Origin: Aquabacterium sp.
Lineage (GTDB): Bacteria > Pseudomonadota > Gammaproteobacteria > Burkholderiales > Burkholderiaceae_C
Length of the DNA: 64,000 bases
Assembly: GCA_030654395.1 (NCBI GenBank)
Contig: JAURXM010000132.1
Span: 372,001-436,000, forward strand
Reading direction: 5' to 3'
Notes under the pieces: generated by a model
Told to the model about the DNA's origin: nothing
What the model saw: the letters and a program-made list of their open reading frames with translations, nothing else
Databases searched by the model: none
Shown here: piece after piece, positions 40,138-49,873 of the stretch
Layout: every line of letters begins with the position of its first letter
How positions within the stretch are numbered: position 1 is the stretch's first letter
Translations under genes and position numbers: made by a program

Positions 40138-40500
40138 TCAGGTCATCTTCAGTACTTTGCGGATGCCCTGTAACAGGACATCGTCTTTGTGCGGCTTGAC
40201 GATCCATGCAAGCACACCACAGGTTTTGGCTTGTGCTTTCAGCTCCGGGCTTGTTTGTGTGGTCAACATGAAAATGGGCGTGGTGTAGCCCTGCGTCTTG
40301 ATGTGCCCACACATCGTGAGGCCGTCCATGCCCGGCATGTTGAGGTCAGAGATGACCAGATCGATCGCATGGGCGGCCATCATTTCCAGCCCTTGCTCGC
40401 CGTTTTCTGCCTCAACGACCTCAAACCCTTGCGGTATCAGCAGGTCTTTTAAGGTGTCACGCATGGTCTTGGCATCGTCGACAACGAGAATTCTAGGCAT
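40138..40500 (-). CDS. CheY-like single-domain response regulator
   Basis: PRILVVDDAKTMRDTL, LVISDLNMPGMDG, FMLTTQ, WIVKPH. Confidence 0.92.
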   Translation of the reverse strand: MPRILVVDDAKTMRDTLKDLLIPQGFEVVEAENGEQGLEMMAAHAIDLVISDLNMPGMDGLTMCGHIKTQGYTTPIFMLTTQTSPELKAQAKTCGVLAWIVKPHKDDVLLQGIRKVLKMT

Positions 40501-41932
40501 GTGCGCCCCCTTCAATCGGTGTTGGTGCGTCGGCATTTGTAGACTCAAAACACACCTTGTTTTTCCCGCTCTGTTTGGCTGCGTACAAGTATTTGTCAGC
40601 CCTGACTATCACGGAATCCAGGGTGTCATTTCTTGTGCAAAAAGACAAGCCGCAACTGGTTGTGACGCGCAGCATTTTGCCGCCACCCACGTCTATTTCA
40701 GTCTGTTCGAGCTTCTTGCGAATGCGTTCAGCGACGATGTACCCACTTTGCGGATGAGTGTCGTTGCTGGGCAGGGCCAAGATGAATTCTTCACCGCCAT
40801 AGCGCACCGCAATATCTGTGTCGCGGGTGCTTTTTAAGATGATGTTACCGAATTCTTTGATGACCTGATCACCGACGCCATGGCCATAGGTGTCGTTGAC
40901 ACTTTTGAAGTTGTCGATGTCAAACATGACAATGGCCAGCTCTTTGAGGTTGCCTCTTTTGGATGATGCGATCAAGCGGCTGATGCTGTCGTTCATGAAC
41001 AGGCGCGTATACAAGCCCGATAGCGGATCACGGATGGCGCACTCATACAAGGCTTGTGCTTGTTTGCCAAGCAACACTGCTTTTTCAATTTGCTGTAAGG
41101 CCAGTTGGCTACCGGTGTTGTCTTCCATGATGACCATGTAGCGGTCAACAAGGCCTTCATTGATGATGGGCTGGAAGCGGGTCTTAATCCAGTTTCCGTA
41201 CTCATTCAGGCCAGCAATCTTCAACTGACTGATCGTATTGAATGAGGCTTCATTGCGGGTGAACTGTTCAACGGGTTGGCCCGTGCAATCACGCAGCATG
41301 TCGAAGGCGACGCTGATTTCACTTTGAAGATCCGGGTTGTCGGTGATTAAGACTTCCCGAAGTGACTCGCCATTCAGCGTGCGTTTGTTGAGCAAGACAT
41401 GGCAATATTCTGATAGCACTTCTGTGATGTAACCGTGTCGGTTCATGACCATCAGCCCGAGCGGGATGCTGGAGAAAATGCTCATCAACTTCAGTTCGGA
41501 CTGGTACAGACCGGACAGGTCATCGCCAATGATAGATATCACTTGACCTTCAGCCTCGCTGACATGATCAGGCTTGAAGATGCGCCAAAAGAAGGGCTTG
41601 GCTGTTTGGTCGGCGCTGACGCTGGCAACCTCTAGTTTGAAGCGGGCATGGGTGTCGCTGTCGGGGCTGGTGCGCAGATAATTGAAATGATGCAACAAGA
41701 TGGCGCGGTTTTCAGTGCTGAAAAACGAAGCAAAATCCAAGTGCAAAGCGTCTTCCATTGAGCAGCCGACCAAATCACAGAAGGCTTTGTTGGCCCTGAT
41801 GATGCGGTTGTCTTGATTCAGAACGGCAAAAACACTGGGGATATCGTCGATTATTTTTTCGCTGTATTCGCAAGCACTCTCCAGCATGGACAGCACACGG
41901 TGCGAGGCCAGTAGTTCATTGTGGTTGCTCAT
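40493..41932 (-). CDS. PAS-GGDEF diguanylate cyclase
   Basis: PAS-like N-terminus (VFAVLNQDNRIIRANKAFCDLVG), DPLSGLYTRLFMND, RYGGEEFILALP active site. Confidence 0.92.
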   Translation of the reverse strand: MSNHNELLASHRVLSMLESACEYSEKIIDDIPSVFAVLNQDNRIIRANKAFCDLVGCSMEDALHLDFASFFSTENRAILLHHFNYLRTSPDSDTHARFKLEVASVSADQTAKPFFWRIFKPDHVSEAEGQVISIIGDDLSGLYQSELKLMSIFSSIPLGLMVMNRHGYITEVLSEYCHVLLNKRTLNGESLREVLITDNPDLQSEISVAFDMLRDCTGQPVEQFTRNEASFNTISQLKIAGLNEYGNWIKTRFQPIINEGLVDRYMVIMEDNTGSQLALQQIEKAVLLGKQAQALYECAIRDPLSGLYTRLFMNDSISRLIASSKRGNLKELAIVMFDIDNFKSVNDTYGHGVGDQVIKEFGNIILKSTRDTDIAVRYGGEEFILALPSNDTHPQSGYIVAERIRKKLEQTEIDVGGGKMLRVTTSCGLSFCTRNDTLDSVIVRADKYLYAAKQSGKNKVCFESTNADAPTPIEGGAHA

Positions 41933-42516
41933 AGGAAGTCCAGCTCGCCTTCTTGTGAAGGTTCATCACTTGGCTTGATATGTGATAAATCTTGCGGTGA
42001 TGTCAGCTCAACGTAGCAACTGCAATACACCGATCCAAAGGGCCCATCTAGTTGCCAGAAGTCACCAAATTTGGCCAAGGCGCCTTGGGCTAATTTGTAG
42101 TCAGCATAAATTTCGTTGATGCCTCGGGTGCACAAAGGCACGCTCATCCCCATGGCGATGTGGTGCGCATCAAATATCCGGCACACACGCCCCCCCATTT
42201 GGTTGCTGAACTCCTTCATGAAGTCGATCAACTGCTTGTCCACCAAATTCTGCTCGCTACAGCCTTTGCTCAAACGGTAGGCGCGTATTTGCTCAGGGTT
42301 GAAGTGAACTTTGAGCACGACACGCAGCTCGGCGCTGGTCAGCAGCACCATCACGATATAGCGTTTGAGAACCTGCCCCAGCTTGTGGTTTTCGGGGGCG
42401 GCGATCAAGGTGATCTCTTCGCCGTTGAAGTATTGGCTGGCTTGCACAACAGAGGCATCGCGTAACAGCACGCGCAGGTTGTCGGTGGACGCTTGTGATG
42501 TGTCCTCACCGGCCAT
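41929..42516 (-). CDS. CheX/CheC-like phosphatase-family protein
   Basis: D-x3-E-x2-N motif (DFMKEFSN) followed 22 residues later by P (MGMSVP); 4-nt overlap with the GGDEF gene. Confidence 0.6.
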   Translation of the reverse strand: MAGEDTSQASTDNLRVLLRDASVVQASQYFNGEEITLIAAPENHKLGQVLKRYIVMVLLTSAELRVVLKVHFNPEQIRAYRLSKGCSEQNLVDKQLIDFMKEFSNQMGGRVCRIFDAHHIAMGMSVPLCTRGINEIYADYKLAQGALAKFGDFWQLDGPFGSVYCSCYVELTSPQDLSHIKPSDEPSQEGELDFL

Positions 42517-42581
42517 GGTGGGGCCCTGGTGTCAGCATGAAAGGCAATGTGTTCATCTTGGACTTTCTGAATCTGATCTTG

Positions 42582-42608
42582 TTAACGGCAGACCTGGCTG
42601 AGGCTTGA
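42582..42608 (-). promoter_or_regulatory. Candidate sigma-28 (FliA) promoter TCAAGCCT-N11-GCCGTTAA
   Basis: Reverse strand reads TCAAGCCT CAGCCAGGTCT GCCGTTAA upstream of the CheX-like gene; compare TAAAGTTT-N11-GCCGATAA. Confidence 0.45.
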
Positions 42609-42658
42609 GTGTTTGTCGGGTTGCCTGCTAATCAAGGGGGCATACTGTGACATGGTGC

Positions 42659-44635
42659 TCACATTCCGCTGTCTTCTAATTCAAGTAGCATGCTGTCCAC
42701 TGCCCGCTGCATCAGGCTGCGGTCCTCTAAATCGGTGGCCAGTCCTTCTGTGCGCAAACGCACCAAGGCGCTGCGCGTCATCGAGTGCAAACGACCAAGC
42801 TTGTCGCTAGTGAACATGAAGAACTGCCTGTTCGCGCTGACCCACAGCAAGTGCACTGTGGTCCATTGGCCTTGCATCAAAACCTTGCACCACATGCCTT
42901 TTCGCAAGGTGTCAACCCATTGTGTTGGCGCTGAATCACTGCCTAGGTTGGCTGCGTTGTCGCCGTACAGCATGGGGACGGTCGGTAGGCTGCCCAAATT
43001 GGTGTCAAGGTCGGGGCGGGGTGGCGGTAAGGTCGTTTCATCGCGGGCCATCTCTGCCTTCATTTGGCGTACGAGTTCTGCGGGGGATGGTTCTGCCTTT
43101 GGCTTGACTGGCGCAGGTGTTGCTCTCAGATGGTGGCTGTGAACACCCATCAGTTTGTCTAAGATGGCAGTTTGTTGATCCGTGGGCATGTTGATGACCG
43201 CCATGCCGCGTTGTAGTCGCTTGATCAGGTCGGGTAGTGACAGTCTGAGTGCATCACGTTCGGCCATGGTGGTTGGGGCCTGCAGGCTTTGGATCAAGTC
43301 GTCCACCGTGATCAACATGAGGTTGGCGTCATCTTGTGGGTCGCTGCTGTCTGTCATGGTATGCGTTAACACGTCCACCCACGGGCCTAACAAGAATGCC
43401 TTGATGCTGCCTTTGATGGTGGACTGCGCCAATTGTTGCTCGACTTGTTGACGCAACATGGGTTGGAGGGTCAGCCTGTGGTCGGCATCCTCAAGCTCAG
43501 AGATGGCGTGTTGGGTGTTTTGCAGCTGTGCATGACTTTGTTGCTCAATGAATGTTTGAACGTCACCCAGCGTGTCATCAAACAAGCGAGAGTCGGGTGC
43601 TGGGTCTTGCGCCAGCCGCTGCACAAGAGGTGAGAGGAACTCGGCAAAGTCAGTGAGGCCTGCGTCACCCGGTTCGCTGTAGCCGCTGGCATAGGCGGCT
43701 ACTTGGTTGATCAATTGCCAAGTCGGATGCCGGTCGGATCTCAGCAGTTGGGGGTCTTGCGTGGCGACATGCAGCACCGACGGCGCCAGCATACTGATCA
43801 TATTTTTGACAGCAGGTTGCAATGCCTCGTCTGTGTCGATTTGCTTGAATAGGCGCGTCAACATGTGCAGTGCAGCTTGATCTGTTGGATGCGGGTTGCT
43901 GCCGGCTTGCGCCACACGGCCGATCAGGCTCTGCAGGGCGCCCGGTTGTGTGACATTGATGGCACCCGGCGGCTGGGGACGGGGTATCGTCACGGCACGG
44001 TAAGCCAGTGGCTTGATACCCATTTGACGCAGCCGCTCGCATGCTTGTGCATACAGCGCACGCAATAACGTGGCCAGTTGGCGACCCATGATGCGCAGCA
44101 ACATATCGCGCTCGCCGCTGGACAAGGGCAGGTTGCGCGTGGCCTCACTCAGTGCGCGTGCATAGACCGCAGGTCTGAATGGGTTGGCGTGGGTTCTCAG
44201 GGTTTGCTCACCCTGCAAAATGGCTGTGAAGGACTGCAGTTCGCGTAGCTCCCATTCAGCGCTCAGGTCAATCAGTTGCACGGTGCGTGATATCTCGATC
44301 TCGCGCTCAGCCTGAGCTTCATCGACCAAGGTCAACTCCGTGATATTCAGGGCGTTGGCTTGGCTGGTGCTGGCTGGTGCCTTTTCGGCGTGGATGGCCT
44401 GTTCCGTGCGCACTTCGCTTTGAACCTGTTGTTCAAACGCGGCTTCTAGTTTGCCTTTGTGGGTTTGCACCGCCTCGGACACTTGGAACAAGAGGTTGCG
44501 GTCCGGCGCCATGGCGATATCGGCGCTGGATGCGCGCAAGGCTGCCTGTGTTTGCTCAAGGAGCTGTCGCGCCAAATCTGGCGTGCGCGCAAGCACGTGC
44601 TCGCAATGACTTCGGAAAGGATGCTGGTCAGCCAT
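42659..44635 (-). CDS. DUF1631 family protein
   Basis: Length and sequence pattern of DUF1631 (C-terminal GMWCKVLMQGQWTTVHLLWVSANRQFFMFTSDKLGRLHSMTRSALVRL). Confidence 0.78.
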   Translation of the reverse strand: MADQHPFRSHCEHVLARTPDLARQLLEQTQAALRASSADIAMAPDRNLLFQVSEAVQTHKGKLEAAFEQQVQSEVRTEQAIHAEKAPASTSQANALNITELTLVDEAQAEREIEISRTVQLIDLSAEWELRELQSFTAILQGEQTLRTHANPFRPAVYARALSEATRNLPLSSGERDMLLRIMGRQLATLLRALYAQACERLRQMGIKPLAYRAVTIPRPQPPGAINVTQPGALQSLIGRVAQAGSNPHPTDQAALHMLTRLFKQIDTDEALQPAVKNMISMLAPSVLHVATQDPQLLRSDRHPTWQLINQVAAYASGYSEPGDAGLTDFAEFLSPLVQRLAQDPAPDSRLFDDTLGDVQTFIEQQSHAQLQNTQHAISELEDADHRLTLQPMLRQQVEQQLAQSTIKGSIKAFLLGPWVDVLTHTMTDSSDPQDDANLMLITVDDLIQSLQAPTTMAERDALRLSLPDLIKRLQRGMAVINMPTDQQTAILDKLMGVHSHHLRATPAPVKPKAEPSPAELVRQMKAEMARDETTLPPPRPDLDTNLGSLPTVPMLYGDNAANLGSDSAPTQWVDTLRKGMWCKVLMQGQWTTVHLLWVSANRQFFMFTSDKLGRLHSMTRSALVRLRTEGLATDLEDRSLMQRAVDSMLLELEDSGM

Positions 44636-44726
44636 CTTGTCATCCTATGGAAAGCCAGTTCTTGTGAAAAGGTGAAGTGATACAGCCTTTCGTGTCTTTC
44701 GTGCTGACTGGCTGATATCTGGTAAC

Positions 44727-44742
44727 TGTGATGTTTGTCACA
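44727..44742. promoter_or_regulatory. Candidate CRP/Vfr-type site TGTGATGTTTGTCACA
   Basis: TGTGA-N6-TCACA, read directly, in the DUF1631/flhB divergent intergenic region. Confidence 0.5.
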
Positions 44743-44871
44743 CAAATAAGGCCAGCCTCTTGCGCAAAGCAAAACGCAGATGGAATAGACGGATGTGCAC
44801 CCCTCTTATTCGGCTCAAGATTTCCCGGCACTCGCGAAGAATGGCCCATAAGCAGCAGTTCCTCGCAAACC

Positions 44872-46056
44872 ATGTCTGACAACAGCTCACAAGATAAACA
44901 GTTACCGGCAACAGCCCGGAAACTGAGTAAGGCCAAGGAAGAAGGTCAAGTTGTCCGATCCAAGGACTTGGGCCACTTCTTGGTGATCATGGCCGCCACA
45001 GCGGTTTTGATGGGCTTTACCCCTACCTGGATGGGCAAGATGGAGTCGCTGATGCACGCAGCGCTGCGGTTTGACGCACGCTCCGTGGCCTCAACCGACA
45101 AAATGACCGACGCCTTGAGCTTGTGGTCTCAGGAGGCGCTGATGATGATCGTGCCCTTTAGCTTGAGCATTGTGTTGGCCTCAGCGGGGGCCAGTGTCAT
45201 GGCGGGTGGCTGGGTGATGTCGTTTAAGGTCTTGTCACCCAACTTTGGAAAGCTCAACCCCATTGCGGGTTTGGGTAACATTTTGTCCAAGCAGCAAATG
45301 ATCGATGCGCTCAAGGCCAGTGCCATGGGCCTTTTATTGGGCGCTGCTGGCGTGGCCTTTTTGATCAAGGCTTGGCCAAGTTTGGTTGGATTGATTACGC
45401 AACCCTTGCCTGCGGCCATTCATGATCTGGGTATGACCCTAGGTCAGGTATCAGGCTCCATGTTGTTGGTCATGGCGGCTTTTGCGGTGCTGGACTGGCC
45501 GCTGCAGCGCTACCTCTTCGCCGAGAAGATGAAGATGAGCCATCAGGATGTCAAGGACGAGCACAAGCAGCAAGAAGGCAATACAGAGGTCAAGGCGCGA
45601 ATCAAAGCACTCATGCGTGAAATCGGTCGCAAGCGCATGTTGGCTGCGGTGCCTACCGCCGATCTGGTCGTCATGAACCCAACCCACTATGCCGTGGCGC
45701 TGAAGTATGACGAAGCCTCCATGGGCGCGCCGCGGGTGGTGGCCAAGGGGGTTGATTTGTTGGCTTTGAAGATCCGCGACATCGCCACTGAAAACCGTGT
45801 GCCTGTTTTAGAGGCGCCACCTCTTGCGCGTGCCTTGTACGCCAATACTGAGATTGACATGGAAGTGCCTGTGGCCCTGTACAGCGCTGTAGCGCAGGTC
45901 ATGGCCTATGTCTTTCAGCTTCGTCATGCGATGGCAGGCCGTTCGCCTCTGCCTGGTAATTTGCCTGACCTGGATGTGCCGACCGATCTCGATCCGCAGC
46001 ACTCAGCCAAATTGAAGGCCAAATTGGCACAAGAAGAGATGGGGTTTGAAGTATGA
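44872..46056 (+). CDS. flhB: Flagellar export protein FlhB
   Basis: KQLPATARKLSKAKEEGQVVRSKDL and NPTH autocleavage motif (VVMNPTHYAVALKYD). Confidence 0.96.
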   Translation: MSDNSSQDKQLPATARKLSKAKEEGQVVRSKDLGHFLVIMAATAVLMGFTPTWMGKMESLMHAALRFDARSVASTDKMTDALSLWSQEALMMIVPFSLSIVLASAGASVMAGGWVMSFKVLSPNFGKLNPIAGLGNILSKQQMIDALKASAMGLLLGAAGVAFLIKAWPSLVGLITQPLPAAIHDLGMTLGQVSGSMLLVMAAFAVLDWPLQRYLFAEKMKMSHQDVKDEHKQQEGNTEVKARIKALMREIGRKRMLAAVPTADLVVMNPTHYAVALKYDEASMGAPRVVAKGVDLLALKIRDIATENRVPVLEAPPLARALYANTEIDMEVPVALYSAVAQVMAYVFQLRHAMAGRSPLPGNLPDLDVPTDLDPQHSAKLKAKLAQEEMGFEV

Positions 46057-48158
46057 ATCCGACACTGATGAGACTCCAAGCCTTGATGGGTGGCAGCGGC
46101 AAGAACCTGCAAGTGATGGCAGCCCCCATTGTGGTGGTGGCCGTCTTGGCTCTGATGGTGCTGCCTCTGCCTCCGTTTGTTTTGGATCTATTCTTTACCT
46201 TCAACATTGCGACAGCCTTGATGGTCATGATGGTGGCTGCCACCATGCTGCGTCCGCTGGACTTCGCAGCCTTCCCGCTGGTGCTGCTGCTGACAACTTT
46301 GTTGCGTTTGTCTTTGAACGTCGCATCCACTCGGGTGGTGTTGCTGGAGGGGCATACCGGAACGGGTGCAGCAGGCCAGGTGATCGAGTCTTTTGGGCAC
46401 TTCTTGATTGGTGGGAACTATGCGGTCGGTTTGATCGTGTTTGCCATCTTGGTGGTGATCAATTTTGTGGTGATCACCAAGGGTGCAGAACGAATCGCTG
46501 AAGTGGGCGCACGATTTACCTTGGATGCGATGCCTGGCAAGCAAATGGCCATCGATGCTGATTTGAACGCCGGCATGATTGACGAGAAAGAGGCCAAGCG
46601 CCGCCGCTTAGAAGTTGGCGAGGAGGCTGAGTTCCATGGTTCCATGGATGGCGCATCCAAGTTTGTGCGTGGTGACGCAGTCGCCGGCATTCTGATTTTG
46701 TTCATCAACATCGTGGGCGGCTTCGTGATTGGCGTTGTCCAGCACGGCATGTCTCCGGCTGACGCAGCCAGCACCTATGTTCTGTTGGCGGTGGGTGACG
46801 CCTTGGTCGCCCAAATCCCCGGTTTGCTGATCTCGGTGGCTGCCGCGATGGTCGTGTCCCGTGTGGGTAAGGAGCTGGACGTTGGCTCTCAGATCATGGG
46901 GCAGATGTTTGAAAACCCCAAAGTGGTTGGTGTGGCTGCCGGCATCATATTCATGCTGGGTTTGATCCCAGGTATGCCCAGTTTTGTGTTTTTGCCCATT
47001 GGCGGTGGTTTTGGATACCTTGCGTGGCGCCTGCATCAAAAACAAGAGGCAAACCGCTTGGCACCCCCGCAAGTGGACGCACCTGCTGACGCACCCAACC
47101 CCAACGGCGAGGCCTCGTGGGAGGATCTGCAGCCTGTCGATACGCTGGGCTTGGAGGTTGGCTATCGATTGATCCAGCTGGTTGACAAAGACCGAGGTGG
47201 TGACTTGCTGGCACGCATCAAAGGCGTGCGCCGCAAGTTTGCTCAAGAAGTCGGCTTCTTGCCGCCATCTGTTCACATCAAAGACAATTTGGAGCTAAAG
47301 CCTAGCTTCTACCGCATTACTTTGCGTGGTGCCGTTGTGGGCGAGGGAGAGGTTTTTCCTAATATGTTGATGGCCATCAATCCTGGGCACGTCAACAACC
47401 CCATCGCCGGTACCGCTGCGGTTGACCCTGCTTTTGGCCTGCCTGCCGTTTGGGTAGAAGAACGCCAGCGTGATGTGGCGCAAATGGAGGGCTACACAGT
47501 GGTTGATCCTGCGACCGTGGTGGCCACCCATCTTTCACACTTGATGCAAGTACACGCAGCCAAGTTGTTGGGGCGGGTAGAGACCCAGCAGTTGGTAGAG
47601 CACGTGACCAAGCTGGCCCCCAAACTGATCGAAGATGTGGTTCCCAAAATGGTCGGTATTGCTACCCTGCAAAAAGTGCTCCAACTGCTTCTAGAAGAGG
47701 GCGTGCACATCCGTGACATGCGCTCGATCATCGAGACCGTGGCCGAGCATGCCGCCACGAACCTCAATATCGTCAATGACCCGCCAGAGCTGGCACGTCG
47801 CATCCGAGTGGGCTTGGCTCCAGCCATTGTTCAGCAAATCTATGGCCCCGTGAAAGAGCTTGACGTCATCGCCATTGAGCCCGATTTGGAGCGTCTGCTG
47901 ACGCAGGCCTTGACCTCACCCAACGGCCCGATGCTGGACCCTGGTGTGGCGGACCATTTGACACGTCAAGCGGCCGAGGCCACGCAACGTCAAGAGAACA
48001 TGGGGCATCCCGCTTGCCTCTTGGTGCCCGATGCCATCCGCCCCTCTGTGGCGCGGCTACTCAAGCGGGCTGCGCCGCGCTTGAAAGTGCTGGGCCACAG
48101 CGAAATCCCTGAGACACATTCGATTCGTATCGGTACCCTGATCGGAGGCCACGCATGA
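46053..48158 (+). CDS. flhA: Flagellar export protein FlhA
   Basis: LPPFVLDLFFTFNIATALMVMMVA, ARFTLDAMPGKQMAIDADLNAGMIDEKEAKRRR; ATGA overlap with flhB. Confidence 0.97.
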   Translation: MNPTLMRLQALMGGSGKNLQVMAAPIVVVAVLALMVLPLPPFVLDLFFTFNIATALMVMMVAATMLRPLDFAAFPLVLLLTTLLRLSLNVASTRVVLLEGHTGTGAAGQVIESFGHFLIGGNYAVGLIVFAILVVINFVVITKGAERIAEVGARFTLDAMPGKQMAIDADLNAGMIDEKEAKRRRLEVGEEAEFHGSMDGASKFVRGDAVAGILILFINIVGGFVIGVVQHGMSPADAASTYVLLAVGDALVAQIPGLLISVAAAMVVSRVGKELDVGSQIMGQMFENPKVVGVAAGIIFMLGLIPGMPSFVFLPIGGGFGYLAWRLHQKQEANRLAPPQVDAPADAPNPNGEASWEDLQPVDTLGLEVGYRLIQLVDKDRGGDLLARIKGVRRKFAQEVGFLPPSVHIKDNLELKPSFYRITLRGAVVGEGEVFPNMLMAINPGHVNNPIAGTAAVDPAFGLPAVWVEERQRDVAQMEGYTVVDPATVVATHLSHLMQVHAAKLLGRVETQQLVEHVTKLAPKLIEDVVPKMVGIATLQKVLQLLLEEGVHIRDMRSIIETVAEHAATNLNIVNDPPELARRIRVGLAPAIVQQIYGPVKELDVIAIEPDLERLLTQALTSPNGPMLDPGVADHLTRQAAEATQRQENMGHPACLLVPDAIRPSVARLLKRAAPRLKVLGHSEIPETHSIRIGTLIGGHA

Positions 48159-49831
48159 ACGTCAAACGCTTTACTGGACGAAATAGCCGTGAGGCCATGC
48201 AAAAGGTCAAGGCCGCATTCGGCGATGACGCCGTGGTGCTGTCGACCAAGCCAGCTGCCGAGGGCGGCATAGAGATCCTGGCCATGGCATCTGACAACGT
48301 GCCCGCGATGGACAGCTACGCCATCGAAAAAGATGAGCCTGACCTGGGTGTACGCCCAGAGCCTGTCAGCTTGCCGACCAAAAAACAAGCTGGCAAGCAG
48401 GCCAAAGAGGCCATGTCGCATTTAGCCAGCACGGTGCAAGACGACGTCAAGCAACTGGCGATGAGCACCTTGTCGTTCCAAGACTATGTGCGCGAGCGCA
48501 TGCTCAAGCGCCGTCAAGCTGCGATGCAGCCGCGCACCGAGCCCGCGATGGCCATGCCGCCAGAGGAGCAGCTGACGCAGCGCTTCGCTGCACCCAAGGT
48601 TCAGCGACAAGAAGCACTTGCGCCTGTTGACCTAGGCGGCGACACACTCAAACGCGGCGCGCCTAGTCGCCCTGCGCCAGAAGCCGATGAGTGGGAGGCA
48701 TTGCGCCAGATATCAGTGGAACGCCCTGTTGTGAAGGCCAAGCCAGCGCAGGTAGTGCCATTGCGCAGCGAGCATACAGACCTCACCATCGACAAAATCA
48801 AGCCTGCCCGTGATGCTGTACGCAGCGCCTCGCCTGATGCGGCGACCTTGGCCGCGCTGAAAGCATCACAAGAGGCCAATGCCTCGATGTTGGGCGAGTT
48901 GCGGGCCATGCGTGCGATGATGAAGGAGCGGTTTGACACCATGGCTTTCATCGACAAGCTGGGCCGCTCACCGGCACAAGCAGCGTTGGCGCAAAAACTA
49001 TTGGATGGCGGTTTCTCCACCGTACTGATTCGCAAGTTGCTCGATGCCATGCCCGCTGATGTGGCCAACGGCGCTCACGACGAAGTGCAGTGGGCCACCC
49101 AAGTGCTGCAACGCAACTTGAACACCGCAGATCATGAGTTGTCGGTAGAAGACCAGGGCGGCATCTTTGCCATGATTGGCTCCACAGGGGTGGGCAAGAC
49201 CACCACCACGGCCAAGCTGGCTGCGGTATTTGCTGCCAAGCACGGGGCAGGCAACTTGGGCTTGATCACCCTGGATGCCTACCGTGTGGGCGCGCACGAG
49301 CAACTGCGTGCCTATGGCCGCATCCTCGGGGTGCCTGTTCACATGGCCCATGACCGTGCCGCACTGGAAGACCTGCTGGAGCTGCTGGCGGGTAAAAAAC
49401 TGATCTTGATCGACACGGCGGGTATGGCTCAACGTGACGGTCGCACCAAAGAGTTGTTGGACATGCTGGCACATCCCAGTATCCGAAAATTGCTGGTGAT
49501 CAACACAGCTGCACAAGGGGACGCGATCGAGGATGTGATGAACTCGTATCACGCCGAAGTCTGCGCAGGCGTCGTGCTGTCCAAGCTGGATGAGGCCGTC
49601 AAACTCGGCCCAGCCTTGGATGCGTTAATTCGTCACAAATTGAAGGTACTTGGTGTGGCCAACGGACAGCGTGTGCCGGAAGATTGGCACAGGCTGTCTG
49701 CGCAAGCCCTGATCCACCGTGCACTGCGTGCCAGTCTGAATCCTGCATACCGTCTGGACCCGAACGAAGTGAGTTTGATGTTCTCTATGCCTGCACAGAC
49801 GGACCCGTTGTCCCCGGCTCGCCCTGTTTGA
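48155..49831 (+). CDS. flhF: Flagellar SRP-like GTPase FlhF
   Basis: MNVKRFTGRNSREAMQKVKAAFGDDAVVLSTK; GSTGVGKTTTTAKLAAVFA; LITLDAYRVGAHEQLRAYGRILGVPV. Confidence 0.96.
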   Translation: MNVKRFTGRNSREAMQKVKAAFGDDAVVLSTKPAAEGGIEILAMASDNVPAMDSYAIEKDEPDLGVRPEPVSLPTKKQAGKQAKEAMSHLASTVQDDVKQLAMSTLSFQDYVRERMLKRRQAAMQPRTEPAMAMPPEEQLTQRFAAPKVQRQEALAPVDLGGDTLKRGAPSRPAPEADEWEALRQISVERPVVKAKPAQVVPLRSEHTDLTIDKIKPARDAVRSASPDAATLAALKASQEANASMLGELRAMRAMMKERFDTMAFIDKLGRSPAQAALAQKLLDGGFSTVLIRKLLDAMPADVANGAHDEVQWATQVLQRNLNTADHELSVEDQGGIFAMIGSTGVGKTTTTAKLAAVFAAKHGAGNLGLITLDAYRVGAHEQLRAYGRILGVPVHMAHDRAALEDLLELLAGKKLILIDTAGMAQRDGRTKELLDMLAHPSIRKLLVINTAAQGDAIEDVMNSYHAEVCAGVVLSKLDEAVKLGPALDALIRHKLKVLGVANGQRVPEDWHRLSAQALIHRALRASLNPAYRLDPNEVSLMFSMPAQTDPLSPARPV

Positions 49832-49873
49832 TCCCAGCTCGCCAACTCTACAGATGCGAAAGACGGCTAACCG

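Noticed and set aside
46608-47276. 222-aa minus-strand ORF
   Set aside because: Antisense to flhA; no independent support.
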